Assembly: GCF_963676855.1 (NCBI RefSeq)
Contig: NZ_OY781460.1
Location: 496,001-560,000 of the forward strand
DNA length: 64,000 nucleotides
Direction: 5' to 3'
From: an uncultured Anaeromusa sp.
Lineage (GTDB): Bacteria > Bacillota > Negativicutes > Anaeromusales > Anaeromusaceae
Made by a program: the position numbers and the translations under genes. Position 1 is the stretch's first letter; the number at the start of each line of letters is the position of its first letter. Shown in pieces: positions 43,843-53,132 of the stretch. The notes beneath the pieces were generated by a model that had not been told where the DNA came from, made no database searches, and worked only from the letters and a program-made list of their open reading frames with translations.

Positions 43843-45396
43843 TTATTTCGTTTTACAAATCGCATCCACCCACGAGAACAATTCCGCTAAGTCATAATCG
43901 CCGCCATGCCCTTGGCCCCATGGCACCGAAAAATTCACTTGATATCCGTTATTTGCCAGCTTGGTCGTCAAAATCACAGGAACTGCCAGCGATGTATCTC
44001 GGTCAGCAGAGCCGTGACGAATCCTCCAATACGGAGCAACGGCGCTTTCTTTGCTTCCAATATAATTCATAGGATTCACCATCTTAACCAGCTTTGCATC
44101 CGCTGTAGAAATTCCTGCCACACTGTGTTTTACACTAAAGTCGGTAAAGTGCTGCGCATTTACTGACGCCGTGCCAAACAAGCTATTTTCGCCGCTGCTC
44201 AAATCAACTGCGTCAAAGGCCGGAGTGCTTTTCATGCGAGTAATATAACGAACATATTCATTCATATTTAAATTCTGCACCTTGCCGTCTTGTACACTTA
44301 GCCATTCCAAGCCGCTCAGATCCACGCCTTTATCCAATGCCCTTTGCGCCGACTCCATTACATACGCTTTCACATAGTTTTTGAAAGAACCTTCTCCATC
44401 TGCATCCAGCGTTAATCCTGCGCCATCCGCTTTCTTCAACCCCAACTGATTTACGTAAGCAGGAAATAAGACACGTAACTCATCAGACAAGGCAACCTGT
44501 TCTTCGGTCATGGTTCCCTTTACTTCCGTCGGCCTAGGCAGCATCCGCATTGGTTCTTTTCTTTCTCCCATTTGTCCAGGAGAAGGCATAAACCCTTCAG
44601 GGAAGACCATCTTCTTATACTCATTGACTCCATGGAACAACCACTCATATGCCATGTCTGCATGATCCAAATTGGTAATTGGACAATAGCAGGAAGCCGC
44701 AAAAATATCGTCCCGTCCTTGAGCAGCTCCAATTCCCCTCAAATACGGTTCATAATCTTTATGATTCCCTGTTGCCCCTAAAAGCGCGGACAAAGCTCCT
44801 CCAGCGCTGGTACCGTTTGAAATAATCTTATTAGCATCACCCGGCATAACCTTGTCATTATAATGCAAATATCGCACAGCTGCTTTTAAGTCCACAATGC
44901 AGGCCGGCGCTTTTCCTGTATAGGTTCCAGCTTCATTTTGCAACGTACGACCGCGCACGCCTGGCGCTGCTACTATATAACCTCTGGCCAGCGCTTCCGT
45001 AATGGCGTTGGGCTTCCCATCTCGTCCCATCCCCGGGGTCCCTGGAGGACCCGGCATATATCCGCCTACGGTATTAGGCAAAAAGATAGGCGCTGTATCC
45101 TTAGTGTAGGAACCTATAGCTTTCCCTTCATAATATGCTTCCGGCACGTATATATTCATGCTTTCATACTGTATATCCACCGGCTTCGACACATAAACTC
45201 GATTTTCATAAGCCCGGTACTTGATACTCTTTTCTCCTGCCTGTATTTCCTTTTGCTCAAACTGTCCGGCGTCAAACTCCAGCGTATAGCTCTTTTGTTT
45301 TTGTGGCGCCACCGTTTTATCTGCCGCAAAAACCACTGGCATAGACACCAAGCTTACCAGCACTGACATCGTCATAATAGCAACCCGCTTTTTCAT
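43843..45396 (-). CDS. exported tannase-like alpha/beta hydrolase
   Basis: A 517-residue secreted esterase: signal peptide (VLVSLVSMPVVFAAD, cleavage near 25), nucleophile Ser in SNGTSAGGALSALLG, an Asp near RHGSADRDTS and the His in WGQGHGGDYDL. This matches subtype-B tannases (gallate/phenolic ester hydrolases). There is also an oxyanion loop GVRGRTLQNE. AGGAGG lies seven bases before the ATG. It may release phenolic acids from plant material; no phenolic pathway genes are adjacent, so substrate is open. Confidence 0.75.
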   Translation of the reverse strand: MKKRVAIMTMSVLVSLVSMPVVFAADKTVAPQKQKSYTLEFDAGQFEQKEIQAGEKSIKYRAYENRVYVSKPVDIQYESMNIYVPEAYYEGKAIGSYTKDTAPIFLPNTVGGYMPGPPGTPGMGRDGKPNAITEALARGYIVAAPGVRGRTLQNEAGTYTGKAPACIVDLKAAVRYLHYNDKVMPGDANKIISNGTSAGGALSALLGATGNHKDYEPYLRGIGAAQGRDDIFAASCYCPITNLDHADMAYEWLFHGVNEYKKMVFPEGFMPSPGQMGERKEPMRMLPRPTEVKGTMTEEQVALSDELRVLFPAYVNQLGLKKADGAGLTLDADGEGSFKNYVKAYVMESAQRALDKGVDLSGLEWLSVQDGKVQNLNMNEYVRYITRMKSTPAFDAVDLSSGENSLFGTASVNAQHFTDFSVKHSVAGISTADAKLVKMVNPMNYIGSKESAVAPYWRIRHGSADRDTSLAVPVILTTKLANNGYQVNFSVPWGQGHGGDYDLAELFSWVDAICKTK

Positions 45397-45747
45397 TCAT
45401 GTTCCTCCTGTACCTCTTAACTACCCTGTATACATATAAAGTACTTATATTATTATAGCGCCATACTGTTACAATTTTATTGCATTTTCGCAAGCATTCT
45501 ATGACTTCGCCAGTTCATATAAATTTCTTCATTCCTTTAATTGGGCATAGTCCTCCAAGAATCTTTTCATGCCTAGACGAACAAATTTAATCATTCTCAA
45601 CCTATACGATTCAAGCCTTTGTCATTATTTGTTTTTCTGCACGCACTCTTGATTTTTTCAGAATTTTAGAGAGGATTTTCTCTATGAATATTGAAATATA
45701 AAAAAATTGAATTACAACCTACCCCATCTGAAAAGGAGGCCTGTATC
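45397..45747. other. intergenic region between tannase-like and small genes
   Basis: AT-rich. TTGTAA…TATAAT on the minus strand near 45440-45480 may be the esterase promoter. Nothing else recognised. Confidence 0.4.
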
Positions 45748-46020
45748 ATGCTTTTTTTAATCACCTATGATTTCAACCAACCACAGCAAGAATACCCTGG
45801 GTTTTTTAGTGCCATTGAAAATCTCGGCGACACCCACCGTCTCATGAACTCCGTTTGGTTGCTGAATACCGACAAATCAGCCTCAGCCGTTCACTTGACT
45901 CTTGCCCGATACATCCATGACAGTGATTATCTGTTGATTGACCGTGTTACCCGCAACACGAAAGGAAACTTCAATCAAGCCGCTATTAATTGGTTAAATC
46001 AGCAAAACATGGAGCCCTAA
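45748..46020 (+). CDS. small Cas2/SinR-like ferredoxin-fold protein
   Basis: A 90-residue protein: MLFLITYDFNQPQQ, then HRLMNSVWLLNTDKSA and SDYLLIDRVTRNTKGNF. This resembles the Cas2/SinR-like ferredoxin-fold group (first strand ending in an Asp, then W-L strand, then D-LL strand). There is no CRISPR array nor other cas gene in the window, so it is not a CRISPR protein here; a nuclease or toxin-like role is only a guess. AAGGAGG is eight bases upstream. Its stop is five bases before the next gene. Confidence 0.55.
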   Translation: MLFLITYDFNQPQQEYPGFFSAIENLGDTHRLMNSVWLLNTDKSASAVHLTLARYIHDSDYLLIDRVTRNTKGNFNQAAINWLNQQNMEP

Positions 46021-46024
46021 GCCT

Positions 46025-46603
46025 ATGCGTCGCAGACCAAATGTACTCATTTTACTTCTACTTTTATTATTTGGCCTCTATTGGGGCTATCTGCAGTATC
46101 AAACTAAGCAATATACACATGCCATTCTGCCTATATACCAGGCCATAGATGCTCTACAAGAAAATTTAGAAGCCATCCACAACTTAGGCGATGATGATGA
46201 ACAACTTCTTCTTGGACAAATTGCTGAATGCGAGCGCATTCAAAACACACTAAACGAGTTAGAAGCACAGTTATCGGAAGTACATCCTCCAACCTCCAGC
46301 TCCACCAAGATAAAAAAAGCTCTGGCTAACGCTCTTAGTAGCTTGCGTGAATACAGCACTGCCCAAGCCCAATATCTGCAAGATTGCTTAACCTCCTCGC
46401 AAAAGGTTCATTCCTTGGCCACCTTGGGAAAACAAGTTAATTCCCCCAATGCAACTTACGCGTCTTTGGCGGCATATACGGCGGCCTTCCAGCAAGCTAC
46501 TCTTCGCCAAATCCAGTTGGAAGAAGAAAAAGAAACGGTTACTCGGGCTAGAACATCTTTTCTTACTAAAGCCAAAAAAGAAGCTGATGCTCTCTTACAG
46601 TAG
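46025..46603 (+). CDS. membrane-anchored coiled-coil protein, unknown
   Basis: A 192-residue protein with an N-terminal anchor (VLILLLLLLFGLYWGYLQY) and an outside helical region rich in Ala, Leu, Gln and Glu (IQNTLNELEAQLSEV, then RQIQLEEEKETVTRAR). No family recognised. It starts only four bases after the Cas2/SinR-like gene, so the two form an operon. A strong terminator follows. Confidence 0.65.
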   Translation: MRRRPNVLILLLLLLFGLYWGYLQYQTKQYTHAILPIYQAIDALQENLEAIHNLGDDDEQLLLGQIAECERIQNTLNELEAQLSEVHPPTSSSTKIKKALANALSSLREYSTAQAQYLQDCLTSSQKVHSLATLGKQVNSPNATYASLAAYTAAFQQATLRQIQLEEEKETVTRARTSFLTKAKKEADALLQ

Positions 46604-46623
46604 CATTATCACGTAAAATGAAG

Positions 46624-46663
46624 AAGCGCCGCGCTCCTTACCCAGGAGCTGCGGCGCTTTTTT
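46624..46663 (+). terminator. terminator of the two-gene operon
   Basis: AAGCGCCGC-GCTCCT and AGGAGC-TGCGGCGCTTTTTT. Confidence 0.9.
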
Positions 46664-46691
46664 GCACTACCATTTTTCTTTTTTATACTCT

Positions 46692-48725
46692 TCAAACCCG
46701 GAACTGAGATACTGCATTTTGCAAATCTTGCGCTAACTGACTGAGAGCTTGACTGGAACTTGCAATCTCTTCCATCGAGGCTAATTGCTCTTCCGTCGCA
46801 GCCGACACCGTCTGTGTTTCTCCGGCAGTTTGCTGACTCAACTTGTCAATGGTTTCAAAGGAGTTAACGATTTTTCGGCTTCCTCCCGCCATCTGCTGAA
46901 TGCTATACGATATCTCTTTCATTTGCTCCGATACATTGGAAACCACGTTCATAATTTCTTTAAAGGCCACGCCCGCTTCATTCACCACGCCCGCGCCTTT
47001 TTGAACTTCTCTCGTTCCATCATTCATGGCCAATACGGCTTTCTCTGTATCTCCTTGAATTTCGCCAAGCAGTGAAGCAATTTGTTTGGCCGCTTCTTGA
47101 GATTGTTCCGCCAGTTTGCGCACTTCGTCCGCCACTACCGCAAACCCCCGTCCTTGTTCTCCGGCACGCGCCGCTTCAATCGCTGCGTTTAGAGCCAGCA
47201 AATTGGTCTGTCCGGCAATACCGGAAATCGTATCAACGATTTGGCCAATTTCTTTAGAGCGCTCGCCCAGTTTGGTCACCACTTTAGCGGATCGACTCAC
47301 GGTCGCTTCAATTTGGCCCATTTGATTTACGGCATTAACAACTTGCTGTTCGCCATTTTTGGCTTTCGCAGCTGCTTGCACAGACTGCTCTGCAACTTCA
47401 TTGGCATTGCCCGAAATCTCCTCTATACTGCCGGAAAGAGTTTCTACTACTTCAGTAGTTTCTTTGGCCGCCTTCATTTGCGCCGTATTCCCCATGGCCA
47501 CATCACTAATAGACGTCGCCACTTGGTTAGCCGCTTGAGCCGCTTGCCCGGAAGCAGCTGTCAGTTCTTCACTAGAAGCTGCCAATTGCGCCGACTGCAT
47601 ATGCACCTTTGTCACTAAATCGTGCAGCTGTTTTCGCATCTGCCGAAATCCCTCAGCCAACTGGCCGATTTCATCTTCCGACTTAACTTTGGCTTCCCGT
47701 TCTCGTAGATCTCCTTGCGCTAAAAGCAGGCATTCGTCTCGAATCGCCGCAATAGGCTTCGCAAACAGATGTGAAATATACCATACCGATAAAACAGCCA
47801 ATACCAAACATAAAAACGAAACCGCCAGCATCGTTCCAGCAAGCGAGCCTACCGCTTTAGTCGCTTCGCTGACCGGGGCCGCTACCGTAAGCACCCAACG
47901 TTGCCCTCCCGGCAAATGAATAGGTGTGCAGACCGCAACCCGCTCCACGTCATCTGTGAACCGGTAATACCCTTGCGACTGTTCTTCAGCTTCCGCCGCT
48001 TTTTTAAACAAAGACACTAGCCTGTCATCTAGCTCTCCAATCGGTAGTTTCAAGTCCGGGGCCACTTTCTTTTCCTGCAAATTCAATTTGCCCGCTAAAT
48101 CCGGGTATTTGGGATGTGCAATAAGCATGCCCGTAGAATGAGTCAGTTGTCCATATCCAGAGTCAAGGTATTTCAACTCTTTCATCATTTCCGTCAATCG
48201 ATCCAAGGGAACATTGGCAATAACTATGCCTGTCACTTGCCCGTTATTTATTACCGGAACCGCTAGAATCACTACTAGCTTCCCTGTTGTTTTAGCAATA
48301 GTAGGCTCTGTAATTACAACCCGTTTTGTCGCCATTACCTGTTTAAAATAAGGCCGCTCAGCATAGGCTGATTTCGTTCCCATGGTAGTAATACCATTGC
48401 CAGCAGGCGTAATATAGGCCATAACGTCAAATACGCCTAGACGCTTTTTAGCATCCAACAATGCTGCCATGATACGCTCTTGATCTGAACCATCGCGCAC
48501 AAAATCAATGCTTGCCAAATCATTAAGCTGCGATACCATCAGCTCCACATCGGCGCGAATGCGGTTCCCGTAGTCCATTCCCACCGCTTTTGCCGTATCA
48601 GCAACACTTGATTCCAACGCCTGCCGAGAAAAATAATAGCTTACACCAGACAAAACGCAAAGCATAATAAGAACTAGAGGTAACAACACCAATAACAACC
48701 GAGTACGTATACTACCAATTTTCAT
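46692..48725 (-). CDS. methyl-accepting chemotaxis protein 1 (dCache type)
   Basis: A 677-residue receptor: TM1 at residues 10-30, a long periplasmic domain of double-Cache type (FDVMAYITPAGNGITTMG, then AERPYFKQVMATKRVVITEP), TM2 near 295, HAMP, and the cytoplasmic signalling helix with the conserved tip [20 protein letters not shown] and [18 protein letters not shown]. Start at 48725 after GAAGG. Preceded by a c-di-GMP-I riboswitch and terminator, so its synthesis depends on c-di-GMP. Ligand unknown. Confidence 0.93.
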   Translation of the reverse strand: MKIGSIRTRLLLVLLPLVLIMLCVLSGVSYYFSRQALESSVADTAKAVGMDYGNRIRADVELMVSQLNDLASIDFVRDGSDQERIMAALLDAKKRLGVFDVMAYITPAGNGITTMGTKSAYAERPYFKQVMATKRVVITEPTIAKTTGKLVVILAVPVINNGQVTGIVIANVPLDRLTEMMKELKYLDSGYGQLTHSTGMLIAHPKYPDLAGKLNLQEKKVAPDLKLPIGELDDRLVSLFKKAAEAEEQSQGYYRFTDDVERVAVCTPIHLPGGQRWVLTVAAPVSEATKAVGSLAGTMLAVSFLCLVLAVLSVWYISHLFAKPIAAIRDECLLLAQGDLREREAKVKSEDEIGQLAEGFRQMRKQLHDLVTKVHMQSAQLAASSEELTAASGQAAQAANQVATSISDVAMGNTAQMKAAKETTEVVETLSGSIEEISGNANEVAEQSVQAAAKAKNGEQQVVNAVNQMGQIEATVSRSAKVVTKLGERSKEIGQIVDTISGIAGQTNLLALNAAIEAARAGEQGRGFAVVADEVRKLAEQSQEAAKQIASLLGEIQGDTEKAVLAMNDGTREVQKGAGVVNEAGVAFKEIMNVVSNVSEQMKEISYSIQQMAGGSRKIVNSFETIDKLSQQTAGETQTVSAATEEQLASMEEIASSSQALSQLAQDLQNAVSQFRV

Positions 48726-48771
48726 GAGCGCACCTTCTTTCTTACCGGGCCTTTTTCTCCGCACAAAAGAC

Positions 48772-48807
48772 AAAAAGCCATCAAAGCATTGCCGCTTTGA
48801 TGGCTTC
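48772..48807 (-). terminator. riboswitch 1 expression-platform terminator
   Basis: AGCCATCAAAGC and GCTTTGATGGCT arms then TTTTTG on the minus strand, between riboswitch and start codon. Confidence 0.9.
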
Positions 48808-48844
48808 CCTAAAACTGCCTATTTTACTTTGACAGTTTATTAAT

Positions 48845-48928
48845 ACATAGCAGCAACCTGGCAATCATAGATGAAACCATCCTTAGACCCATGGCTTTGC
48901 GTCCTTGTCTTTCAACAAGTTTGCCCAG
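48845..48928 (-). promoter_or_regulatory. c-di-GMP-I (GEMM-I) riboswitch 1
   Basis: On the minus strand GGGCAAAC…GGACGCAAAGCCATGGGTCTAA…GCCAGGTTGC matches the class I consensus (GGGCAAA, GACGCAAAGC, GGGYCUAA). Upstream of the dCache chemoreceptor. Confidence 0.93.
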
Positions 48929-49020
48929 TAGTATATAGTTGACATAGTTACCGTACCATATTGTTTTGTCAAGGTCAAGAAAAGCGCATATATTCAGCAA
49001 TTAGCTAACATAGTTTGCTT

Positions 49021-50787
49021 TTACAGGCGGAAGCGGCTCACTGCTTCCTGTAAGTCTTGAGCCAAATTTGCCAGTGACCGACTGGAAGAAGCGATTTCCT
49101 CCATCGACGCCGACTGTTCTTCGGTTGCCGCCGAAACGGTCTGTGCCTCACCCATCGCCGCCTCGCTCAAATTGGAAACCGTATGGACCGAAGTGACGAT
49201 TTTCTCACTGCCTTGAGACATGCGCTGCATCACTTGAGAAATATCCTGGACCTGTTCCGAAACGTGCGCTACCAACTCGGTAATCTCTGCAAATGCCTGG
49301 CCTGCAGCGGTTACTACTTCACTGCCTACCTTCACTTCGCGCGTCCCCTCGCTCATAGCGACCACCGCTTGATCCGTATCGCCTTGGATTTCTCCGATCA
49401 GTTCCGCAATGCGCTGCGCCGCTTCTTGCGACTGCTCCGCCAGCTTGCGAACTTCGTCCGCTACTACGGCAAAACCGCGTCCTTGCTCACCAGCTCTAGC
49501 CGCCTCGATGGCCGCATTCAACGCCAGTAAGTTTGTCTGTCCGGCAATACCGGAAATAACGCTGACAATCTGCCCGATTTCTTGGGAACGCTCGCCCAGT
49601 TTCGCCACCACCTGGGCCGAATTGTTTACTGTCTTCTCAATGGAAGCCATTTGAGTTACCGCCCGGCCCACGGCCAAATCACCCTCTTTGGCTTTCCGCG
49701 CCGCCTGCGTGGAATGCTCCGCCGCCTGAGCGGAACCTGCCGCTGCCTGTTGCATACCAGACGAAATATGCTCTACCGCACTGGACGTCTCGCTGACCGC
49801 CCGCATCTGTTTTTCCGCTCCCTGGGCCACTTCATTAATCGACTCTGCCACTTGGGTCACCACGTGCGCCGACTGTTCCGCCCCGGCCGTCAACTGCTCG
49901 CTAGCAGCCGCAACCTGACTGGAGGAATTGGCAATGCCTCGAATGAGTTCCTTCAGATGCTGCTTCATCTCATTGACGGAATGCGCCAATTGGCCAATTT
50001 CATCCTTCGATTCCACTTGCAAATCCGCAATCCCTAAATCGCCAGCAGCAATCTGCCGAACGCCTTCCGCCACCTTGACCACCGGCTCGGAAATTTTACG
50101 GCTAATGTACATAGCGAAAGCACTGACCAAGCCTAAGGCAATCAAGGCAAGTACAAGAGTCACCGTAATATCATAGCTAAGCTGACTCTTCTTTTCCGCT
50201 GCCTGCACCTGCACTTCCTTTTCAATGTGATCCACCCAATTGCCGGTGCCAATCACCCAGTTGTAAGGCTTAAACAGTAATGAGTAACTGCGTTTAGGCA
50301 ACGACTCGGTTTCATTCGGTTTGGGGAAGGAAAAATCCGTAAAGCCGCCACCCTCTTGCATACCAATAGCAATGATGTCTTTCACCATGTGCTTTCCTGA
50401 CGGGTCTGTGATATTAATCCGACTTTTTCCTTCTACTTCCCGTCCTAGAAGAACCACATTGATACCTTCCGTCGTATCAATCCAGAAATAATTACCGTTG
50501 TCAAAACGTAAATCACGAACTAAATCAGCGGCTTGTTTTTTTGCATCCGCTTCAGAAAGAAGTCCCTTTTGTTGCTGATTATAAATACGCTGCACTAAGC
50601 TGTGAACTGTTTCCACCTCCAACTTAATGCTTCGATCAAACTGCTCGTACAACGCAGCTCGATATTCTTTTGTGTCCTGCTCATTCTTACGAAGAGTGCT
50701 GATAATCGAAAAACAGGAAAGAACTACAATACAAGCAAAACTTGTGGCCACCATTGCGGCAATCAAACGATACTTCAATTTTGTCAT
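49021..50787 (-). CDS. methyl-accepting chemotaxis protein 2 (single-Cache type)
   Basis: A 588-residue receptor: TM1 near 8-30, single-Cache sensing domain with [30 protein letters not shown] and [15 protein letters not shown] (Cache_2/sCache pattern), TM2 near 195, HAMP, and a signalling domain with the same tip as the other two. ATG at 50787 follows GAGTGAGG. Also behind a c-di-GMP-I riboswitch. Ligands of this fold include small carboxylates; unproven here. Confidence 0.92.
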   Translation of the reverse strand: MTKLKYRLIAAMVATSFACIVVLSCFSIISTLRKNEQDTKEYRAALYEQFDRSIKLEVETVHSLVQRIYNQQQKGLLSEADAKKQAADLVRDLRFDNGNYFWIDTTEGINVVLLGREVEGKSRINITDPSGKHMVKDIIAIGMQEGGGFTDFSFPKPNETESLPKRSYSLLFKPYNWVIGTGNWVDHIEKEVQVQAAEKKSQLSYDITVTLVLALIALGLVSAFAMYISRKISEPVVKVAEGVRQIAAGDLGIADLQVESKDEIGQLAHSVNEMKQHLKELIRGIANSSSQVAAASEQLTAGAEQSAHVVTQVAESINEVAQGAEKQMRAVSETSSAVEHISSGMQQAAAGSAQAAEHSTQAARKAKEGDLAVGRAVTQMASIEKTVNNSAQVVAKLGERSQEIGQIVSVISGIAGQTNLLALNAAIEAARAGEQGRGFAVVADEVRKLAEQSQEAAQRIAELIGEIQGDTDQAVVAMSEGTREVKVGSEVVTAAGQAFAEITELVAHVSEQVQDISQVMQRMSQGSEKIVTSVHTVSNLSEAAMGEAQTVSAATEEQSASMEEIASSSRSLANLAQDLQEAVSRFRL

Positions 50788-50863
50788 AACATGCCTCACT
50801 CCATTTCCGACCAACTCATTATCCTGTACTAGTAAAACCGAACTCCTTTGCTGCATCGTATCT

Positions 50864-50899
50864 GCAAAAAAACACCTGCTAAAAAAGAAGCAGGTGTTT
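50864..50899 (-). terminator. riboswitch 2 expression-platform terminator
   Basis: ACACCTGCT and AGCAGGTGT arms, then a TTTTTTT run on the minus strand, just before the chemoreceptor 2 gene. Confidence 0.9.
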
Positions 50900-50918
50900 C
50901 ATAACGCTCCTCTATAAA

Positions 50919-50992
50919 GCGGCAGCCCGGCGATCATTGGCTCTGCCATTAGACCCGTAGCTTTGCGTCCTCACTTTTCAGCGAGTTTGCTT
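50919..50992 (-). promoter_or_regulatory. c-di-GMP-I riboswitch 2
   Basis: GCAAAC…AGGACGCAAAGCTACGGGTCTAA…GCCGGGCTGCC on the minus strand; same core as riboswitches 1 and 3. Confidence 0.93.
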
Positions 50993-51206
50993 TTATCGTT
51001 TTGTTATAAAATAATAGATGCAGTAATCTTTTATAAGTTTACCATAGCCTATGTTCATTAGGCAATTTTTTATTTTTTAAATTGTTTATATTTTTACTCA
51101 TTTCTAAAAGAACGCCTATTGCCACTAAAGGGTTTTTGCACCCCCCTGCCGAAATGCCCTTTTACGTATTTCCTATTCGTAAGCACGCCATGATAGAGGA
51201 GAACCT

Positions 51207-51809
51207 ATGGATGCACTGTTTCTATTTGTAACACACTCAATCGACACTTGGGGGTATTGGGGTATTTTTGTGGGAATGGCCTTAGAGAGCGCTAACATCC
51301 CGATTCCTAGCGAACTTATTTTTGGCTTTGCAGGCTATCTGGTATATCTGGGACGCTTAAATTTTGAACCTGCGGTCACTTACGGCGTCGCAGGTGGCCT
51401 GTTGGGATCAACGGTCTCCTACGCTCTTGGTTATTACGGCGGTCGCCCCTTCGTTTTGAAATATGGCAAATACTTTTTTGCTACTCCCGCTAAAATAGAA
51501 CTAGCCCAACGCTGGTTTGACCGTTATGGCCTTGCGGCGGTATTCTTCGCCAGACTTCTGCCAGTAGTACGTACATTTATTTCTTTGCCTGCCGGCTTTG
51601 CCAAAGTCAACTTCAGTAAATTTGCACTCTATACGGTTTTGGGCTCTCTGCCTTGGACGCTGGCGCTGATTTATCTGGGATTCGCCCTTGGCGAGAACTG
51701 GCAACTTCTTACTACCTACGGACACCAAGTCAGCCTTGGCGTCCTTCTGCTGCTTGTAATTGCTTTGCTTGTTTGGTGGAAACGCGCTGTTGGTAAAAAA
51801 AACAAATAA
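51207..51809 (+). CDS. DedA-family membrane protein
   Basis: A 200-residue protein with five or six membrane segments and DedA/VTT motifs: GIFVGMALESANIPIPSE at the start, then GSTVSYALGYYGGRPF and FFARLLPVVRTFISLPAGF. Relatives flip undecaprenyl phosphate or phosphatidylethanolamine, or maintain envelope balance. GAGGAG precedes the ATG. The CGGC-domain gene follows after 18 bases. Confidence 0.92.
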   Translation: MDALFLFVTHSIDTWGYWGIFVGMALESANIPIPSELIFGFAGYLVYLGRLNFEPAVTYGVAGGLLGSTVSYALGYYGGRPFVLKYGKYFFATPAKIELAQRWFDRYGLAAVFFARLLPVVRTFISLPAGFAKVNFSKFALYTVLGSLPWTLALIYLGFALGENWQLLTTYGHQVSLGVLLLLVIALLVWWKRAVGKKNK

Positions 51810-51827
51810 CAAAAAGGAAGTGCAGAT

Positions 51828-52157
51828 ATGAAAGTCGGCATTATTCGCTGCCAACAAACCGAAGACATGTGTCCGGGAACTACTGATTTCACCATGGCCA
51901 AACAGGGCCAAGGAGCTTTTGCCGAGACTGGCGCCGCCGACATCGTCGGCTTTCTCTCCTGCGGCGGCTGCCCAGGCAAAAAAGCAGTAACACGAGCCAA
52001 GATGATGGCCGATAGGGGAGCTGAGGCGATTTTCCTTTCTTCTTGCATTGGCAAAGGCACGCCGATTGGTTTTTCGTGTCCTAATTTTGCAACGATGAAA
52101 GAAGCGATGGCTATAGCACTCGGACCGGATATCCGGCTTATCGACTGGACCCATTAG
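51828..52157 (+). CDS. CGGC-domain metal-binding protein
   Basis: A 109-residue protein: RCQQTEDMCPGTTDF, then FLSCGGCPGKKAVTRAKMM, and SSCIGKGTPIGFSCPN, the cysteine pattern of CGGC-domain proteins (probably metal- or cluster-binding, function unsettled). Cotranscribed with the DedA gene. Its last 20 bases overlap the convergent LysR gene. Confidence 0.85.
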   Translation: MKVGIIRCQQTEDMCPGTTDFTMAKQGQGAFAETGAADIVGFLSCGGCPGKKAVTRAKMMADRGAEAIFLSSCIGKGTPIGFSCPNFATMKEAMAIALGPDIRLIDWTH

Positions 52158-53022
52158 TATAGCAACGACTTTTCAAGTGCTCGACAAAGGCCTTAACTAC
52201 CGGGATTTGCAAAGAAGCCTGCCGGTATAAAATCCAGGTTCGCCGTACTAATGGGGTGCCGTCTTTATAAGATAGCGCCGTCGTCTGCAACGAATACGTA
52301 TCTTTTTTCTCCGCACCGGTATCCGGTAAAATTGACCAGCCCAAGCCCAACGAAATCAGCTGCCTACAAGCTTCGGTACTATTTATGTTCATCGACACTT
52401 TGGGAGGCGCGGCGAAGCGTTCATTCCACCATGCCGCAACCGCTTTTTGGTAGGAACGATCTGTCTCGTAATGGATATAAGGAAGTGACGGCAGTTCTTC
52501 CAACGCAACGGCTTCATCCGCGGTTAAGCAAATCGGCTCCTCGCTCCACAGGTGCTTTCCCTCCGGCCATGCATACTCGCCTCGCATGATGCCCACGCTA
52601 ATTTCTTCACGCTGCAGCAGTTGATTGATGGCGCCGCTTGCGCCGGAGGTAATCGACAATTCAACCTGCGAATACAGCGCAGAGAATTCCTTGAGAAGCG
52701 GAGACAGTTTGTGGTTTGCAAAGCTAGAAGCCACCCCCAACTCCAGCCTTCCCTGCACAGTTGCTTTCATCCCGCTCAAGAAAAGCTGAGTCCGCTTCAG
52801 CTCCGCTAGCATTCGCTGGGCGTACTCCACCATGACTTCCCCCTGCGGCGTAAGCAGCACTCCTTTCGAGGTTCTCAAAAACAATTTGGCCCCGACTTCC
52901 CCTTCAATGCACTTCAAACGGTAAGTCAACGCGGGCTGCGTCATATACAGATAGTCAGCGGCAACGGTTATATTCTTTTTATTGGCAATGGTTTTTATAA
53001 TAAACCAATCCTTGTCATTCAT
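52138..53022 (-). CDS. LysR-family regulator
   Basis: A 294-residue LysR-type protein with an N-terminal winged helix (NITVAADYLYMTQPALTYRL, then GAKLFLRTSKGVLLTPQGE) and a substrate-binding domain. The start at 53022 is chosen because the DNA-binding domain starts there; no strong ribosome site is visible upstream and a longer frame begins at 53175. It is divergent from an AbrB-type membrane protein, which is probably its target. Confidence 0.88.
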   Translation of the reverse strand: MNDKDWFIIKTIANKKNITVAADYLYMTQPALTYRLKCIEGEVGAKLFLRTSKGVLLTPQGEVMVEYAQRMLAELKRTQLFLSGMKATVQGRLELGVASSFANHKLSPLLKEFSALYSQVELSITSGASGAINQLLQREEISVGIMRGEYAWPEGKHLWSEEPICLTADEAVALEELPSLPYIHYETDRSYQKAVAAWWNERFAAPPKVSMNINSTEACRQLISLGLGWSILPDTGAEKKDTYSLQTTALSYKDGTPLVRRTWILYRQASLQIPVVKAFVEHLKSRCYTNGSSR

Positions 53023-53132
53023 CCCAGCATCGCCCCATAGAATTTTTTTATTCGTCCCGACAAATTTATCTATTTTCTTTATCGTCGCCAATCTTCTATC
53101 CTGGTAACAAAGACCAGAAAGAAGGTTGTTAT

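Noticed and set aside
45748..46020. CRISPR system suggested by the Cas2-like protein
   Set aside because: No repeat array and no other cas gene in the window.
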